NCBI RefSeq assembly: GCF_001913155.1
Contig: NZ_CP018760.1
Coordinates: forward strand, 4,207,159 to 4,271,158
Length of the DNA: 64,000 bases
Source of the DNA: Maribacter hydrothermalis
GTDB taxonomy: Bacteria > Bacteroidota > Bacteroidia > Flavobacteriales > Flavobacteriaceae
Reading direction: 5' to 3'
The translations under genes and the position numbers were made by a program. How positions within the stretch are numbered: position 1 is the stretch's first letter; each line of letters opens with the position of its first letter. This document shows, piece by piece, positions 10,014-17,971 of this stretch. The notes beneath the pieces were generated by a model. That model saw only the letters and a program-made list of their open reading frames with translations. It did not search any database and was not told the origin of the DNA.

Positions 10014-11555
10014 GTGTTAACCAGAATCATTATTGCCCTCCTTGTTTTATTTGGTATTCTTTGGAGTACCTCATGCAGAAAAGATTTTGAGTACACCCAA
10101 AGCCAAGGAAACCTAACTTTTTCAAAAGATACGGTTTACTTGGATACTGTCTTTGCATCTATAGGCAGTAGCACATATACTTTAAAAGTATACAACAACT
10201 CCAAAGATGATATTTTAATACCTAGTATATCGCTTAAAAATGGAACAGAAAGTTTTTATAACCTTAATGTAGATGGCGTTGCTGGTAAAGCCTTTAACAA
10301 TGTACCCCTTTATGCCCAAGACAGTCTTTTTGTATTAATAGAAACGACCATTGAAATAACGGATACCACAATTAGCGAATTAATATATACCGATGCTATT
10401 CAATTTAATAGCAAGTCGCATCAACAATCGGTAGAATTGGTTACCCTTGCAAAAGATGCCATTTTTTTATTTCCAAAAAAGAATGACGAATTTAATACAG
10501 AAACTATCACATTATATAATGACGAATTAGGAAAACCAATACAAGTGAATGGATTTAACCTAACTAATGAAGAATTAAATTTTACAAATAATAAAGCTTA
10601 TGTTATTTACGGTTATGCCATAGTTCCTGAAGGTAAAGAGCTAATAATCGATGCGGGTGCACGAGTTCATTTTCATAAAGACGCTGGATTATATGTACAA
10701 AACAACGCAAAAATTACGATAAATGGAGAACTAAGTACCAATGAGGAGTTATTAGAAGGTGAAGTTATATTTGAAGGTGATAGACTTGAGCCTGAATATG
10801 AAGATTTACCGGGCCAATGGGGTACGGTTTGGATAAGTGCTGGCAGTACTCAAAACTATATAAATCACTTAACCGTTAAAAATGGACAAATTGGTTTACA
10901 TGCCGAAGGTGCTACTACGAACACGGAAAATACCTTACTAATAGAAAATAGTAAAATCTTTAATAATAGCAGAAATAATCTATGGCTTAAAAACGCTGAA
11001 GTTCAAGCATCTAACTTAATCTTAGGAGGCGCAGGGAAGGCATCTTTACTAATAGAAAATGGCGGTAATTATAGTTTTATACATTCTACTATCGCTAATT
11101 ATTGGACTAAAGGATTTAGAATAAACGCCTCCTTAGAAATTAGTAATGCATCGTTTACTGATCCAGAAATTGGTTATGATTTAGAAAGCGCCAATTTTAA
11201 GAATAGTATAATTGATGGTAACAATTTAAATGAAATGCGGCTAACAGCTAATGGAACCAATGCTTTTAATTTTAATTTTCAAAACTGTTTTATTAAATTA
11301 TTAGAAAATCAAAATACAAACAACGCTGTTAATTTATATTACTTTACTAATACAGAATGGTACGCTGATATATTATTTAATGTTGAAGCCGACTATTTTT
11401 TACCTTCTAAAAATGATTTTAGAATAGGCTTAGTTTCAAAACTTATTAATATGGGCGATATTGATGCGGCCACCACTACCCCAATCGACATCCTAGGAAC
11501 ACCTCGATTGCCTGCTCCAGATTTAGGTGCTTTTCAAGCAAAACAGAAAAATTAA
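10014..11555 (+). CDS. Lipoprotein with right-handed beta-helix, GTG start
   Basis: A 513-residue envelope lipoprotein (lipobox ILWSTSC, Cys 21). Residues 30-150 look like a beta-sandwich region, and about 200-460 contain repeating short strands with stacked Asn/Ile patterns (LIENSKIFNNSRNN, LLIENGGNY) typical of parallel beta-helices in polysaccharide-binding or -degrading proteins. No catalytic residues can be assigned. The start is GTG: an in-frame stop lies just upstream and no ATG precedes the signal peptide. It is 25 bp after the thioesterase, so probably in the same transcript. The exact function is unknown; I recall similar lipoproteins as common in flavobacteria. Confidence 0.75.
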   Translation: MLTRIIIALLVLFGILWSTSCRKDFEYTQSQGNLTFSKDTVYLDTVFASIGSSTYTLKVYNNSKDDILIPSISLKNGTESFYNLNVDGVAGKAFNNVPLYAQDSLFVLIETTIEITDTTISELIYTDAIQFNSKSHQQSVELVTLAKDAIFLFPKKNDEFNTETITLYNDELGKPIQVNGFNLTNEELNFTNNKAYVIYGYAIVPEGKELIIDAGARVHFHKDAGLYVQNNAKITINGELSTNEELLEGEVIFEGDRLEPEYEDLPGQWGTVWISAGSTQNYINHLTVKNGQIGLHAEGATTNTENTLLIENSKIFNNSRNNLWLKNAEVQASNLILGGAGKASLLIENGGNYSFIHSTIANYWTKGFRINASLEISNASFTDPEIGYDLESANFKNSIIDGNNLNEMRLTANGTNAFNFNFQNCFIKLLENQNTNNAVNLYYFTNTEWYADILFNVEADYFLPSKNDFRIGLVSKLINMGDIDAATTTPIDILGTPRLPAPDLGAFQAKQKN

Positions 11556-11623
11556 CTCCGATTAGCATCCAATTAATGAAAGATTTTTCTCTCAAAGCCC
11601 CTGTAAACATTCATTTTATCAAT

Positions 11624-11648
11624 ATGTCCTCCGTTTTTATAAGGACAT
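11624..11648. promoter_or_regulatory. Hairpin ahead of the LytTR regulator gene
   Basis: ATGTCCT (11624-11630) pairs perfectly with AGGACAT (11642-11648), loop 11 nt, no U-tract. It lies 2 bp before a TAGGTCAT motif in the 147-bp gap. Could be an operator or the remnant of a terminator; undecided. Confidence 0.35.
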
Positions 11649-11650
11649 TC

Positions 11651-11684
11651 TAGGTCATCATTTAAATACCTATGTCTAATTTCG
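11651..11684 (+). promoter_or_regulatory. TAGGTCAT motif and -7-like box before the LytTR gene
   Basis: TAGGTCAT at 11651-11658 is identical to the two copies before the small peptide gene. Exactly 26 bp downstream of its first base is TAATTTCG (11677-11684), one mismatch from TAnnTTTG. The placement just upstream of a -33 position suits an activator site, perhaps autoregulation by the LytTR protein encoded next. Confidence 0.45.
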
Positions 11685-11702
11685 TAGTAGACACTATAAC
11701 TT

Positions 11703-12434
11703 TTGGATTACACGTACACCATAATCGATTCAGATGCGGTTTCAAATTTGCAGTTACATGCATTTTTGGGTGAATACGGTGATTTTGAATGTGTAAATAC
11801 GACTAGTGATCCTACTGACGGACTGAACGATATTCTAAAATATTCTCCAGATGTCGTTTTTATCAACCTAAATAATGACTACGCCTCCATTTTTTTAATG
11901 GTAACCGAAATTCACCAATACGTAAATGAACTTCCAATTTTAATAGGTATTGCATCTACTAAAGATTATGCTTATGATGCCATTAAAAATGGTTTTTTCG
12001 ATTATTGGTTAAAACCATATAACGAATTCGATATTCGTAAATCGTTATTAAAGCTTAGAAAAAGGATGCCAAAAGAAAAGGCGCCAGATACTTTAATATT
12101 AAAATCTTACAACGATTTTCAGTATTTGAATACCAATGATATCTTATATCTAAAGGCAGATAACAATACCACCGAGTTCTTTATGAAAGACGGGACTATT
12201 ATTAATGCCTACAAAACACTAAAAACCTTTGAGAATACGTTACCTAATAACTTTATGCGTATTCACCAAAGTTATATTGTAAACACCAGCTATGTTTCGC
12301 GTATAAATTTCGGTAAATCTATTTGTGCCTTAAAGGCGGTAAATGAAAATATTCCTTTTTCAAAATCGTATCGCGACAATATGGAAAACCTTAAAGATCT
12401 TCTTTCAAAAAACACCCTCTCCAACCTTAATTAA
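11703..12434 (+). CDS. LytTR-family transcription regulator with atypical receiver domain
   Basis: A 243-residue AlgR/AgrA/LytR-type regulator. Receiver-like domain about residues 3-120 and LytTR DNA-binding domain about 140-235 (LKADNNTTEFFMKDG, RIHQSYIVNTSYV). The receiver keeps acidic residues D9 and D11, a Ser/Thr at 85-86 and the KP lysine K104, but the phospho-acceptor position has Asn (N55 in VVFINLNN). It is therefore probably not controlled by normal Asp phosphorylation. The start is TTG: an in-frame TAA lies at 11697 and the next Met is residue 66. TAGGTCAT motifs occur before this gene and before the peptide gene that follows, consistent with it acting locally. Confidence 0.88.
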   Translation: MDYTYTIIDSDAVSNLQLHAFLGEYGDFECVNTTSDPTDGLNDILKYSPDVVFINLNNDYASIFLMVTEIHQYVNELPILIGIASTKDYAYDAIKNGFFDYWLKPYNEFDIRKSLLKLRKRMPKEKAPDTLILKSYNDFQYLNTNDILYLKADNNTTEFFMKDGTIINAYKTLKTFENTLPNNFMRIHQSYIVNTSYVSRINFGKSICALKAVNENIPFSKSYRDNMENLKDLLSKNTLSNLN

Positions 12435-12447
12435 AGAATTCTCTTAC

Positions 12448-12483
12448 AATTAGGTCATATACTAGCAGAACTAGGTCATTTAC
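12448..12483 (+). promoter_or_regulatory. Two direct repeats with 21-bp period, candidate LytTR operator
   Basis: AANTAGGTCATNTAC occurs at 12448-12462 and 12469-12483, with the TAGGTCAT cores at 12451 and 12472. A start-to-start distance of 21 bp places both copies on the same DNA face. LytTR proteins bind pairs of 9-bp direct repeats 12-13 bp apart, which is this geometry. The pair lies 90-125 bp before the ATG of the small peptide gene. Binding by the adjacent regulator is inferred. Confidence 0.6.
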
Positions 12484-12572
12484 TTAAGACCTCCTATTTT
12501 ACACTTTCTACTTCTAAAAGGGTTTTACTTTAGTATTATAATTAACTAAAAACCCCTAAAAACAAACAGAAC

Positions 12573-12746
12573 ATGAAAAAAGTAACAAGTATTTTAGCAG
12601 TAGCAGTAATGGCATTAGGTATGGCAGTATCAGTTGTAGAAAGCACAGCGAGCGAGTTTGATTTTATGAACGATATTTCTAAAGCTTTATCTTGTAATGA
12701 TTGCTCTACACCTCCACCAAATAGAAGAGGCGGTCAAATTGCTTAA
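12573..12746 (+). CDS. Small secreted peptide with C-terminal CxxC and Pro/Arg-rich tail
   Basis: A short gene of 57 codons. The ATG is followed by a clear signal-peptide pattern: KK, then a hydrophobic stretch to about residue 22, then a possible cleavage near ESTASE. The mature part is about 30 residues: an acidic-hydrophobic segment (EFDFMNDISKAL), then SCNDCSTPPPNRRGGQIA, with two Cys spaced CxxC. It is flanked by strong independent signals: a 21-bp direct repeat upstream and a strong rho-independent terminator 22 bp downstream, so it should be an abundant monocistronic transcript. I know no family for it. Position between a LytTR regulator and a sensor kinase suggests a signal, toxin or antimicrobial peptide; none is proven. 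Confidence 0.72.
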   Translation: MKKVTSILAVAVMALGMAVSVVESTASEFDFMNDISKALSCNDCSTPPPNRRGGQIA

Positions 12747-12768
12747 TTACAGTATTAAAAATATTAAA

Positions 12769-12801
12769 ATGCCTTTAATGTTCACGTTAAAGGCATTTTT
12801 T
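12769..12801 (+). terminator. Strong rho-independent terminator after the small peptide gene
   Basis: ATGCCTTTAA (12769-12778) pairs perfectly with TTAAAGGCAT (12787-12796), loop 8 nt, then TTTTT. It isolates the peptide gene from the kinase gene that follows. Confidence 0.88.
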
Positions 12802-12835
12802 ATACCTTAGATTTTCATCTACTCAAGCAATTTCT

Positions 12836-14929
12836 TTGAATAAATTACATTTTTTTATAATCTCAATTCTTCTAATTATTACGGGTTGCTCGGATATTGA
12901 ACAATCTAAAAAGGACAATCAAATTAGTCCCCCAACAGATAGTATCTCTTATTATCTTAATGAAGGTAAAAACTTAGATAATTCAACTGATAAAAAGTTA
13001 ATTTTTTTACACAAAGCCTACCTTTCTGCCATTGAGGCAAATACGGACTCCTTAAAAGGAAAATATTTGTCATTTCTTTCTTTAAATTTTCCTTGGGTCC
13101 AGGACAGTGCTTTATATCGTAAGTTAAATAAGCAAACGATAGCTATAAATTACAAATTAAAAGATTCTTTGGCGTTAGGAAATGCCTATTGGGATTTAGG
13201 TTTTTTTTTAGAAAATAAATCAGTAAAAGATAGTGCATTTTTCTATTATTCAGAAGCCCAAAAAATATTTCAGTATATTGACAACAAATCTTCGTCTGGC
13301 CAATTGTTACTCAATATGGCGACAATTCAAATGCAAATAAAAGATTATACCGGCGGGGAAGCAACTACTATTAAGGCAATAGAACAATTTAAATTAGTAA
13401 ACGATTATTTGCAATTACATAACGCCTACAACCTACTTGGTATTATATTAGGTGATTTAGGCGATTATAAAAAGTCCTTATCGTATTATAATGATGCTTT
13501 GTTTTATTTAAAGAAAGTCTCTTACAGTTCTATTGATGAAGCAAGAATTATCAATAATATTGGAGTAATCTACAGAAAAAATAAACAATATCCTTTAGCC
13601 ATTGAAAATTTTAAAAAGGTTGTAACTATTGATAGTATCCTTTTAAAGGACCCAAGTTTATATGGGCGTGCTCTTAGCAACCTAGCTACCGCTAAGCTTT
13701 ACAATAAAGATACCACAGGTATTAAAGAATTATTCAACGAAACCATAAAAATAAAAAGTAAAGAAAATGAAATAGGGAGTTTAGCATCTACTTACTATAG
13801 TTTAGCTGAATATAATGCTTATGCAAATGATACTATTGAAGCAATTTTAAATGCCAAAAATGCAGAAAAATTATCAATGGGAAGCAGCTCAAATGAGTTA
13901 TTATTAGAAACATGGCAATTATTATCCCTTTTGGAAAAAGAAAATGCTGACGAATATTTTAAAAAATACACAACCCTAAATGATAGTCTTCAAAAAGAAG
14001 AACGTAAAATACAGAATAAATTTGCCCGTATTCGTTTTGAAACTGATGAATTTATTGCCGAAAATGTGGAGTTAACCGATGAAAAAGAAGTCTTATCCAA
14101 GCAAAAACAACTATGGATAGGTATTGCCGCTGGTTTTTTTCTTTTAGGTTTATCAATTTACATTATCATTAATCAACGCGCCAAAAACCAAAAACTCCGT
14201 TTTGACCAGCAACAACAAGCAAATAATCAAGAAATTTTTAATTTAATGTTAACCCAAAAACAAAAGGTCGATGAGGTTAAGCGTTTAGAACAGAAAAGAA
14301 TTTCAGAAGAATTACATGATGGTGTTTTAGGAAAAATGTTGGGTGCCCGTATGGTATTAACCGGGTTAAATAAAAGGTCTACAGAAGAAGCAATACAAGA
14401 AAAAACAAAAGCATTAGGCTCATTACAAGAAATAGAACATGAAATACGCTCTATTTCGCATGAGTTAAGCCATAGTGCTTATCAAAAAATAACCAATTTT
14501 ACCGATTCTATTGACGCATTACTAGCAAACCATAATAAGAATATGAATATTGAGACCTTTTTTCATTATAATGATGATGAAAACTGGGATAGCCTAGAGG
14601 GTGCTATTAAAATAAATGTCTACCGAATTATTCAAGAAACCTTTCAGAACGCCATAAAACATGCCAATTGCTCCAGTTTTGAAATAACATTTTATAGAAA
14701 TGATGACATTTTTAATGTTATTATGAGTGATAACGGACGTGGATTTAATGTTAATAAAGGTAAAAAAGGCATTGGTCTTAGAAACATAACATCAAGAATA
14801 AATAAGCTAAATGGTACTTTTCAAGTAGATTCAAGTGAAAACAGCGGTACAACTATTAACCTACAAATACCACTAAAAAAAGAATCATATATTTCTTCAG
14901 ATAATAATGCACAAATAAAAAACGTTTAG
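12836..14929 (+). CDS. TPR sensor histidine kinase (HisKA_3 / NarL type)
   Basis: A 697-residue sensor kinase. The N-terminus has a lipoprotein-like signal (LIITGC, Cys 18), which is followed by TPR repeats over about 100-395 (for example YKKSLSYYNDALFYL), presumably periplasmic. A transmembrane helix lies at about 426-446, then a coiled coil, the dimerisation/phospho-acceptor helix with ELHDG (His 494), and an HATPase_c domain: QETFQNAIKHA, DNGRGF (632-637), GIGLRNI. Start is TTG; no in-frame ATG precedes the signal. It lies 22 bp before the response regulator gene, its likely partner. TPR kinases in Bacteroidetes often sense through protein or peptide contact; the ligand is unknown. Confidence 0.92.
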   Translation: MNKLHFFIISILLIITGCSDIEQSKKDNQISPPTDSISYYLNEGKNLDNSTDKKLIFLHKAYLSAIEANTDSLKGKYLSFLSLNFPWVQDSALYRKLNKQTIAINYKLKDSLALGNAYWDLGFFLENKSVKDSAFFYYSEAQKIFQYIDNKSSSGQLLLNMATIQMQIKDYTGGEATTIKAIEQFKLVNDYLQLHNAYNLLGIILGDLGDYKKSLSYYNDALFYLKKVSYSSIDEARIINNIGVIYRKNKQYPLAIENFKKVVTIDSILLKDPSLYGRALSNLATAKLYNKDTTGIKELFNETIKIKSKENEIGSLASTYYSLAEYNAYANDTIEAILNAKNAEKLSMGSSSNELLLETWQLLSLLEKENADEYFKKYTTLNDSLQKEERKIQNKFARIRFETDEFIAENVELTDEKEVLSKQKQLWIGIAAGFFLLGLSIYIIINQRAKNQKLRFDQQQQANNQEIFNLMLTQKQKVDEVKRLEQKRISEELHDGVLGKMLGARMVLTGLNKRSTEEAIQEKTKALGSLQEIEHEIRSISHELSHSAYQKITNFTDSIDALLANHNKNMNIETFFHYNDDENWDSLEGAIKINVYRIIQETFQNAIKHANCSSFEITFYRNDDIFNVIMSDNGRGFNVNKGKKGIGLRNITSRINKLNGTFQVDSSENSGTTINLQIPLKKESYISSDNNAQIKNV

Positions 14930-14951
14930 TACATTACGATAGATTCTAATA

Positions 14952-15626
14952 ATGGATATGAACACGGTACGGATTTTAGCTGTAGATGATCACGAGATGA
15001 CGACTTTAGGGTATAAGTATATTCTTGAAGATTCAGAATTCTCTGGCTTTAACGTAAAAGTTGAAATAGCAAAAAGCTTTGAAAAAGGAAAAATTAAAAT
15101 TGAAACATCTAAGCGGGCTATTCCATACGACATTATACTTTTGGACATTCAACTATTTTCTCCAGAATCTAAAGACCAAAGAACAGGTATTGATTTAGGT
15201 ATTATTGCCAGAGCTGAAGTACCAGATTCTAAAGTAGTTTTCATGTCTTCTTATAGTGATAATTTTAGAATTAATAATATTTTTAAAACGGTAAACCCAG
15301 ATGGCTATATGGTAAAATCTGAAATAGATGAAATGTCCCTAAAAGCCATGGTAGAAACCATCTCAAATAATTCTCCTTATTATACTGCGAGTGCTCTTTC
15401 TGCTATACGTAGAAGAATGTCAAGTGATATTATTATTGATGAGCAAGACCAAAAAATTCTTTACCATTTATCCCAAGGAATACACACAAGGGATATAGCC
15501 CCATTAATTGGCTCAGCAAATACTACTGTTGAAGCAAGAAAGAGACAATTAAAGGCTCTTTTTCATGTTAAAAACGGAAATGACCTTGCTCTTATAAATG
15601 AAGCCAAAAATAGAGGCTTTTTATAA
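14952..15626 (+). CDS. Response regulator, REC plus LuxR/FixJ-type HTH
   Basis: A 224-residue regulator. The receiver is complete: D12-D13 acidic pair, phospho-acceptor D65 in ILLDIQ, S99 and K122. The receiver is somewhat long, with an insertion after D65 (FSPESKDQRTG). The C-terminal HTH (about 165-205) resembles the LuxR/FixJ class but is degenerate, with TTVEARKRQLKALFHV as recognition helix. It is encoded 22 bp after the TPR kinase, so a kinase-regulator pair is likely. ATG 14952 is used; a second Met at 14958 is possible. Target genes are unknown; the neighbouring genes are the natural candidates. Confidence 0.9.
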   Translation: MDMNTVRILAVDDHEMTTLGYKYILEDSEFSGFNVKVEIAKSFEKGKIKIETSKRAIPYDIILLDIQLFSPESKDQRTGIDLGIIARAEVPDSKVVFMSSYSDNFRINNIFKTVNPDGYMVKSEIDEMSLKAMVETISNNSPYYTASALSAIRRRMSSDIIIDEQDQKILYHLSQGIHTRDIAPLIGSANTTVEARKRQLKALFHVKNGNDLALINEAKNRGFL

Positions 15627-15648
15627 AAATTATTCCAATTTACAATGT

Positions 15649-15661
15649 ACTGATAATCAGT
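15649..15661. promoter_or_regulatory. Short palindrome after the response regulator gene
   Basis: ACTGAT-A-ATCAGT, a 6-bp perfect inverted repeat around one base. Too tight for an RNA hairpin; it could be a protein-binding site upstream of the 15785 gene. Weak evidence. Confidence 0.25.
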
Positions 15662-15718
15662 GTATTAAAAATTAACGTTTTATTTTATAATAATCTCCTC
15701 CAATATTCTAAGGTAATC

Positions 15719-15753
15719 CTAGGTCTATACACAGCGTAATAAAAGTATCTTTA
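15719..15753 (+). promoter_or_regulatory. TAGGTC-type motif and -7-like box before the 15785 gene
   Basis: CTAGGTCTATAC (15719-15730) equals the peptide-promoter copy TAGGTCATATAC with one A deleted. TATCTTTA (15746-15753), one mismatch from TAnnTTTG, starts 26 bp after the motif start, the same distance as upstream of the LytTR gene. Suggests shared control within the island. Confidence 0.4.
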
Positions 15754-15784
15754 TGTATGTAGAATACATATAAAACACACTTTT

Positions 15785-16429
15785 ATGCCCTTTAATATTG
15801 AAAATTTTATTAAAAATTCTTTGATAAATATAGATTTTACCAAAGAAATAATTGGCATAGATTATTTCTTAAAATCGTTAGAATATCATTATTTTTCTGC
15901 GGTAAAGCTAAAAAGTAAAACCTGTACTTCGGATTCTATTCATTTAGTTTTGGAGATGACTTGCAATTTAGACTTGCTAGAATTGTTTTCTCATTTTAGT
16001 ACGGATCGATGGGGTAATAACATTAAAAATGATTCTCCATTAGAATACTGTTTAAACATTTTAGACGCCAACAACGATTATAACATTGATATTGAAGAGC
16101 TTACAATTTCTTTAAACGATACTAGTATTGTTATAAAAAGAATTTACAACAAGAGCATACCCACGCAATTAAATGAAATTATAAAACAAATTGCCTGTAA
16201 TTATGTGTTTTTAACTAGAGGATTAACACAAAAGCCCTATGAAATTTTTGTCCCTATTTACGAGGATAATATAGAAGATTGCGAATTAGACCGTCATTCA
16301 ATAGAACTTACCCCTAACTCCTATTTTGAATATTGGGGTATTTATTTAGATAAAGATGACGAAGCTTCTATATACCATGTAAATAGAAATACTTATGTAA
16401 GTGGTGATCTAGAATTTTTAACGGAGTAA
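15785..16429 (+). CDS. Hypothetical protein, end of the signalling island
   Basis: I do not recognise this 214-residue protein. It has no signal peptide and no transmembrane segment, is acidic, and has an even distribution of hydrophobic residues typical of a folded cytoplasmic protein. Visible segments include LILDANNDYNID-like Asn/Asp-rich loops near residue 95 and three or more cysteines scattered through the chain. It has its own upstream region with a TAGGTC-type motif, so it may belong to the same regulon as the small peptide. It is convergent with glyA. Possible roles include peptide modification or immunity, but nothing in the sequence shows this. Confidence 0.65.
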   Translation: MPFNIENFIKNSLINIDFTKEIIGIDYFLKSLEYHYFSAVKLKSKTCTSDSIHLVLEMTCNLDLLELFSHFSTDRWGNNIKNDSPLEYCLNILDANNDYNIDIEELTISLNDTSIVIKRIYNKSIPTQLNEIIKQIACNYVFLTRGLTQKPYEIFVPIYEDNIEDCELDRHSIELTPNSYFEYWGIYLDKDDEASIYHVNRNTYVSGDLEFLTE

Positions 16430-16463
16430 AAAAACCAATTTTTAATTATGCATTAAAAATTGG
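16427..16463 (-). terminator. glyA terminator overlapping its own last codons
   Basis: TTAAAAATTGG/CCAATTTTTAA form a perfect 11-bp stem (16453-16463 with 16435-16445, 7-nt loop), followed on the minus strand by seven U. The glyA stop codon (16446-16448) lies in the loop, so the upstream arm codes for the last residues. The A-run on the plus strand could help end the convergent gene too. Confidence 0.8.
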
Positions 16464-17720
16464 TCTCGTTTTCATCATCTCATTTACCTTACCCCTAACT
16501 TCTTTAATTATGGTTTGGTTTTCAGGATTTACAATTACCTGATCAATAAATTCGACTACTTTTTCCATATCGCTTTCTACTAAGCCTCTCGTGGTAATAG
16601 CTGCCGTTCCAAACCGAATACCAGAAGTTACAAAAGGAGATTTATCATCAAAAGGAACCATATTCTTATTAGCAGTAATATCTGCAAGTACTAAAGCTTT
16701 TTCAGCATCTTTTCCCGAAATATCTTTATTCCTTAAATCAATAAGCATCATGTGGTTATCCGTACCGTCAGAAATAATATTATAACCTCTTTTCACAAAT
16801 GCTTTTGCCATTGCATCTGCATTCTTTTTTACTTGTGATATATACGTAGCGTATGATTCTGTCAAAGCCTCACCAAATGCAATTGCTTTACCGGCAATAA
16901 CATGTTCTAAAGGTCCACCTTGATTTCCTGGAAATACTGCCAAATCTAATAATGCTGACATTTTTCTTAGATTTCCATTTTTTAAAGTAATACCAAAAGG
17001 GTTATCAAAATCTTCACCCATTAATATCAATCCTCCCCTTGGACCTCTAAGGGTTTTATGCGTAGTTGTAGTAACTATATGACAATGAGGAATTGGATTA
17101 GTTAATAAACCTTTGGCAATAAGACCTGCTGGGTGAGAAATATCTGCAAGTAAAATAGCATTAACACTATCGGCTATTTTACGAAAACGTTCAAAGTCCA
17201 TATCTCTGGAGTATGCTGATGCCCCAGCTATAATTAATTTTGGCTTCTCTTTAGTAGCTACTTCTTGAATTTTATCATAATCTAATCGCCCGGTTTCTTT
17301 ATCCACACCGTAAAACACCGGGTTGTATAATCTACCTGAAAAATTCACTGGTGAACCATGAGTTAAGTGACCCCCATGAGATAAATCAAATCCTAGTATT
17401 TTATCACCCGGTTGCAAGCAAGCATGGTATACAGCTGCATTAGCTTGAGACCCGGAATGCGGTTGAACGTTTGCATAGGCTGCGCCAAAAAGCTCTTTAG
17501 CCCTATCTATAGCTAGTTGCTCCACTTTATCCACAACTTCACAACCACCATAGTATCTTTTACCTGGATAACCTTCTGCATACTTATTGGTAAGAACAGA
17601 ACCTTGTGCTTCCATTACTTGTGGACTCGTAAAATTCTCAGAAGCTATTAACTCAATTCCATTAATTTGGCGTTGTCTTTCCTCTTCTATAAGATTAAAA
17701 ATTGTAGTGTCGCGTTGCAT
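16446..17720 (-). CDS. glyA: Serine hydroxymethyltransferase
   Basis: PLP enzyme that converts serine and tetrahydrofolate to glycine and 5,10-methylene-tetrahydrofolate, the main one-carbon source. 424 residues, normal length. Landmarks: IELIASENF near the N-terminus, [13 protein letters not shown], and the PLP-binding lysine in [15 protein letters not shown] place the start at ATG 17720 (MQRDTTIF); the frame is open to 17756, but a -7 promoter box (17746-17753) lies inside that extension, so the longer form would not be transcribed. Monocistronic with its own terminator. Identification certain. Confidence 0.97.
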   Translation of the reverse strand: MQRDTTIFNLIEEERQRQINGIELIASENFTSPQVMEAQGSVLTNKYAEGYPGKRYYGGCEVVDKVEQLAIDRAKELFGAAYANVQPHSGSQANAAVYHACLQPGDKILGFDLSHGGHLTHGSPVNFSGRLYNPVFYGVDKETGRLDYDKIQEVATKEKPKLIIAGASAYSRDMDFERFRKIADSVNAILLADISHPAGLIAKGLLTNPIPHCHIVTTTTHKTLRGPRGGLILMGEDFDNPFGITLKNGNLRKMSALLDLAVFPGNQGGPLEHVIAGKAIAFGEALTESYATYISQVKKNADAMAKAFVKRGYNIISDGTDNHMMLIDLRNKDISGKDAEKALVLADITANKNMVPFDDKSPFVTSGIRFGTAAITTRGLVESDMEKVVEFIDQVIVNPENQTIIKEVRGKVNEMMKTRPIFNA

Positions 17721-17745
17721 GTTGCTATTTCTTTTAAATAAGTCG

Positions 17746-17753
17746 CAAAAATA
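17746..17753 (-). promoter_or_regulatory. Candidate -7 box of glyA
   Basis: Minus strand TATTTTTG, a full TAnnTTTG match, 26 bp before ATG 17720. It decides the glyA start. A -33 TTG at the expected distance was not found. Confidence 0.5.
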
Positions 17754-17971
17754 CAAATAAGAGACCTTATGGAGATTAAAAAATTATAGAATAGCATAAC
17801 TTTTTTATTAAAATAAGTTAATAACTTCTAGCTAAGAGATTCCCATAAAATAAAGCCATATAGTGCCGTTAATCAAAAATATACTATTCCCAAAGCCTCA
17901 ACGTTATGTTTAAAGTCATTTATGGCACGGCTGTTGAAATAGCTATATTAAATTCTTAAAATATAATAGAC

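Noticed and set aside
12435..12572. A riboswitch or structured leader before the small peptide gene
   Set aside because: I found direct repeats but no stable stem or known riboswitch motif.
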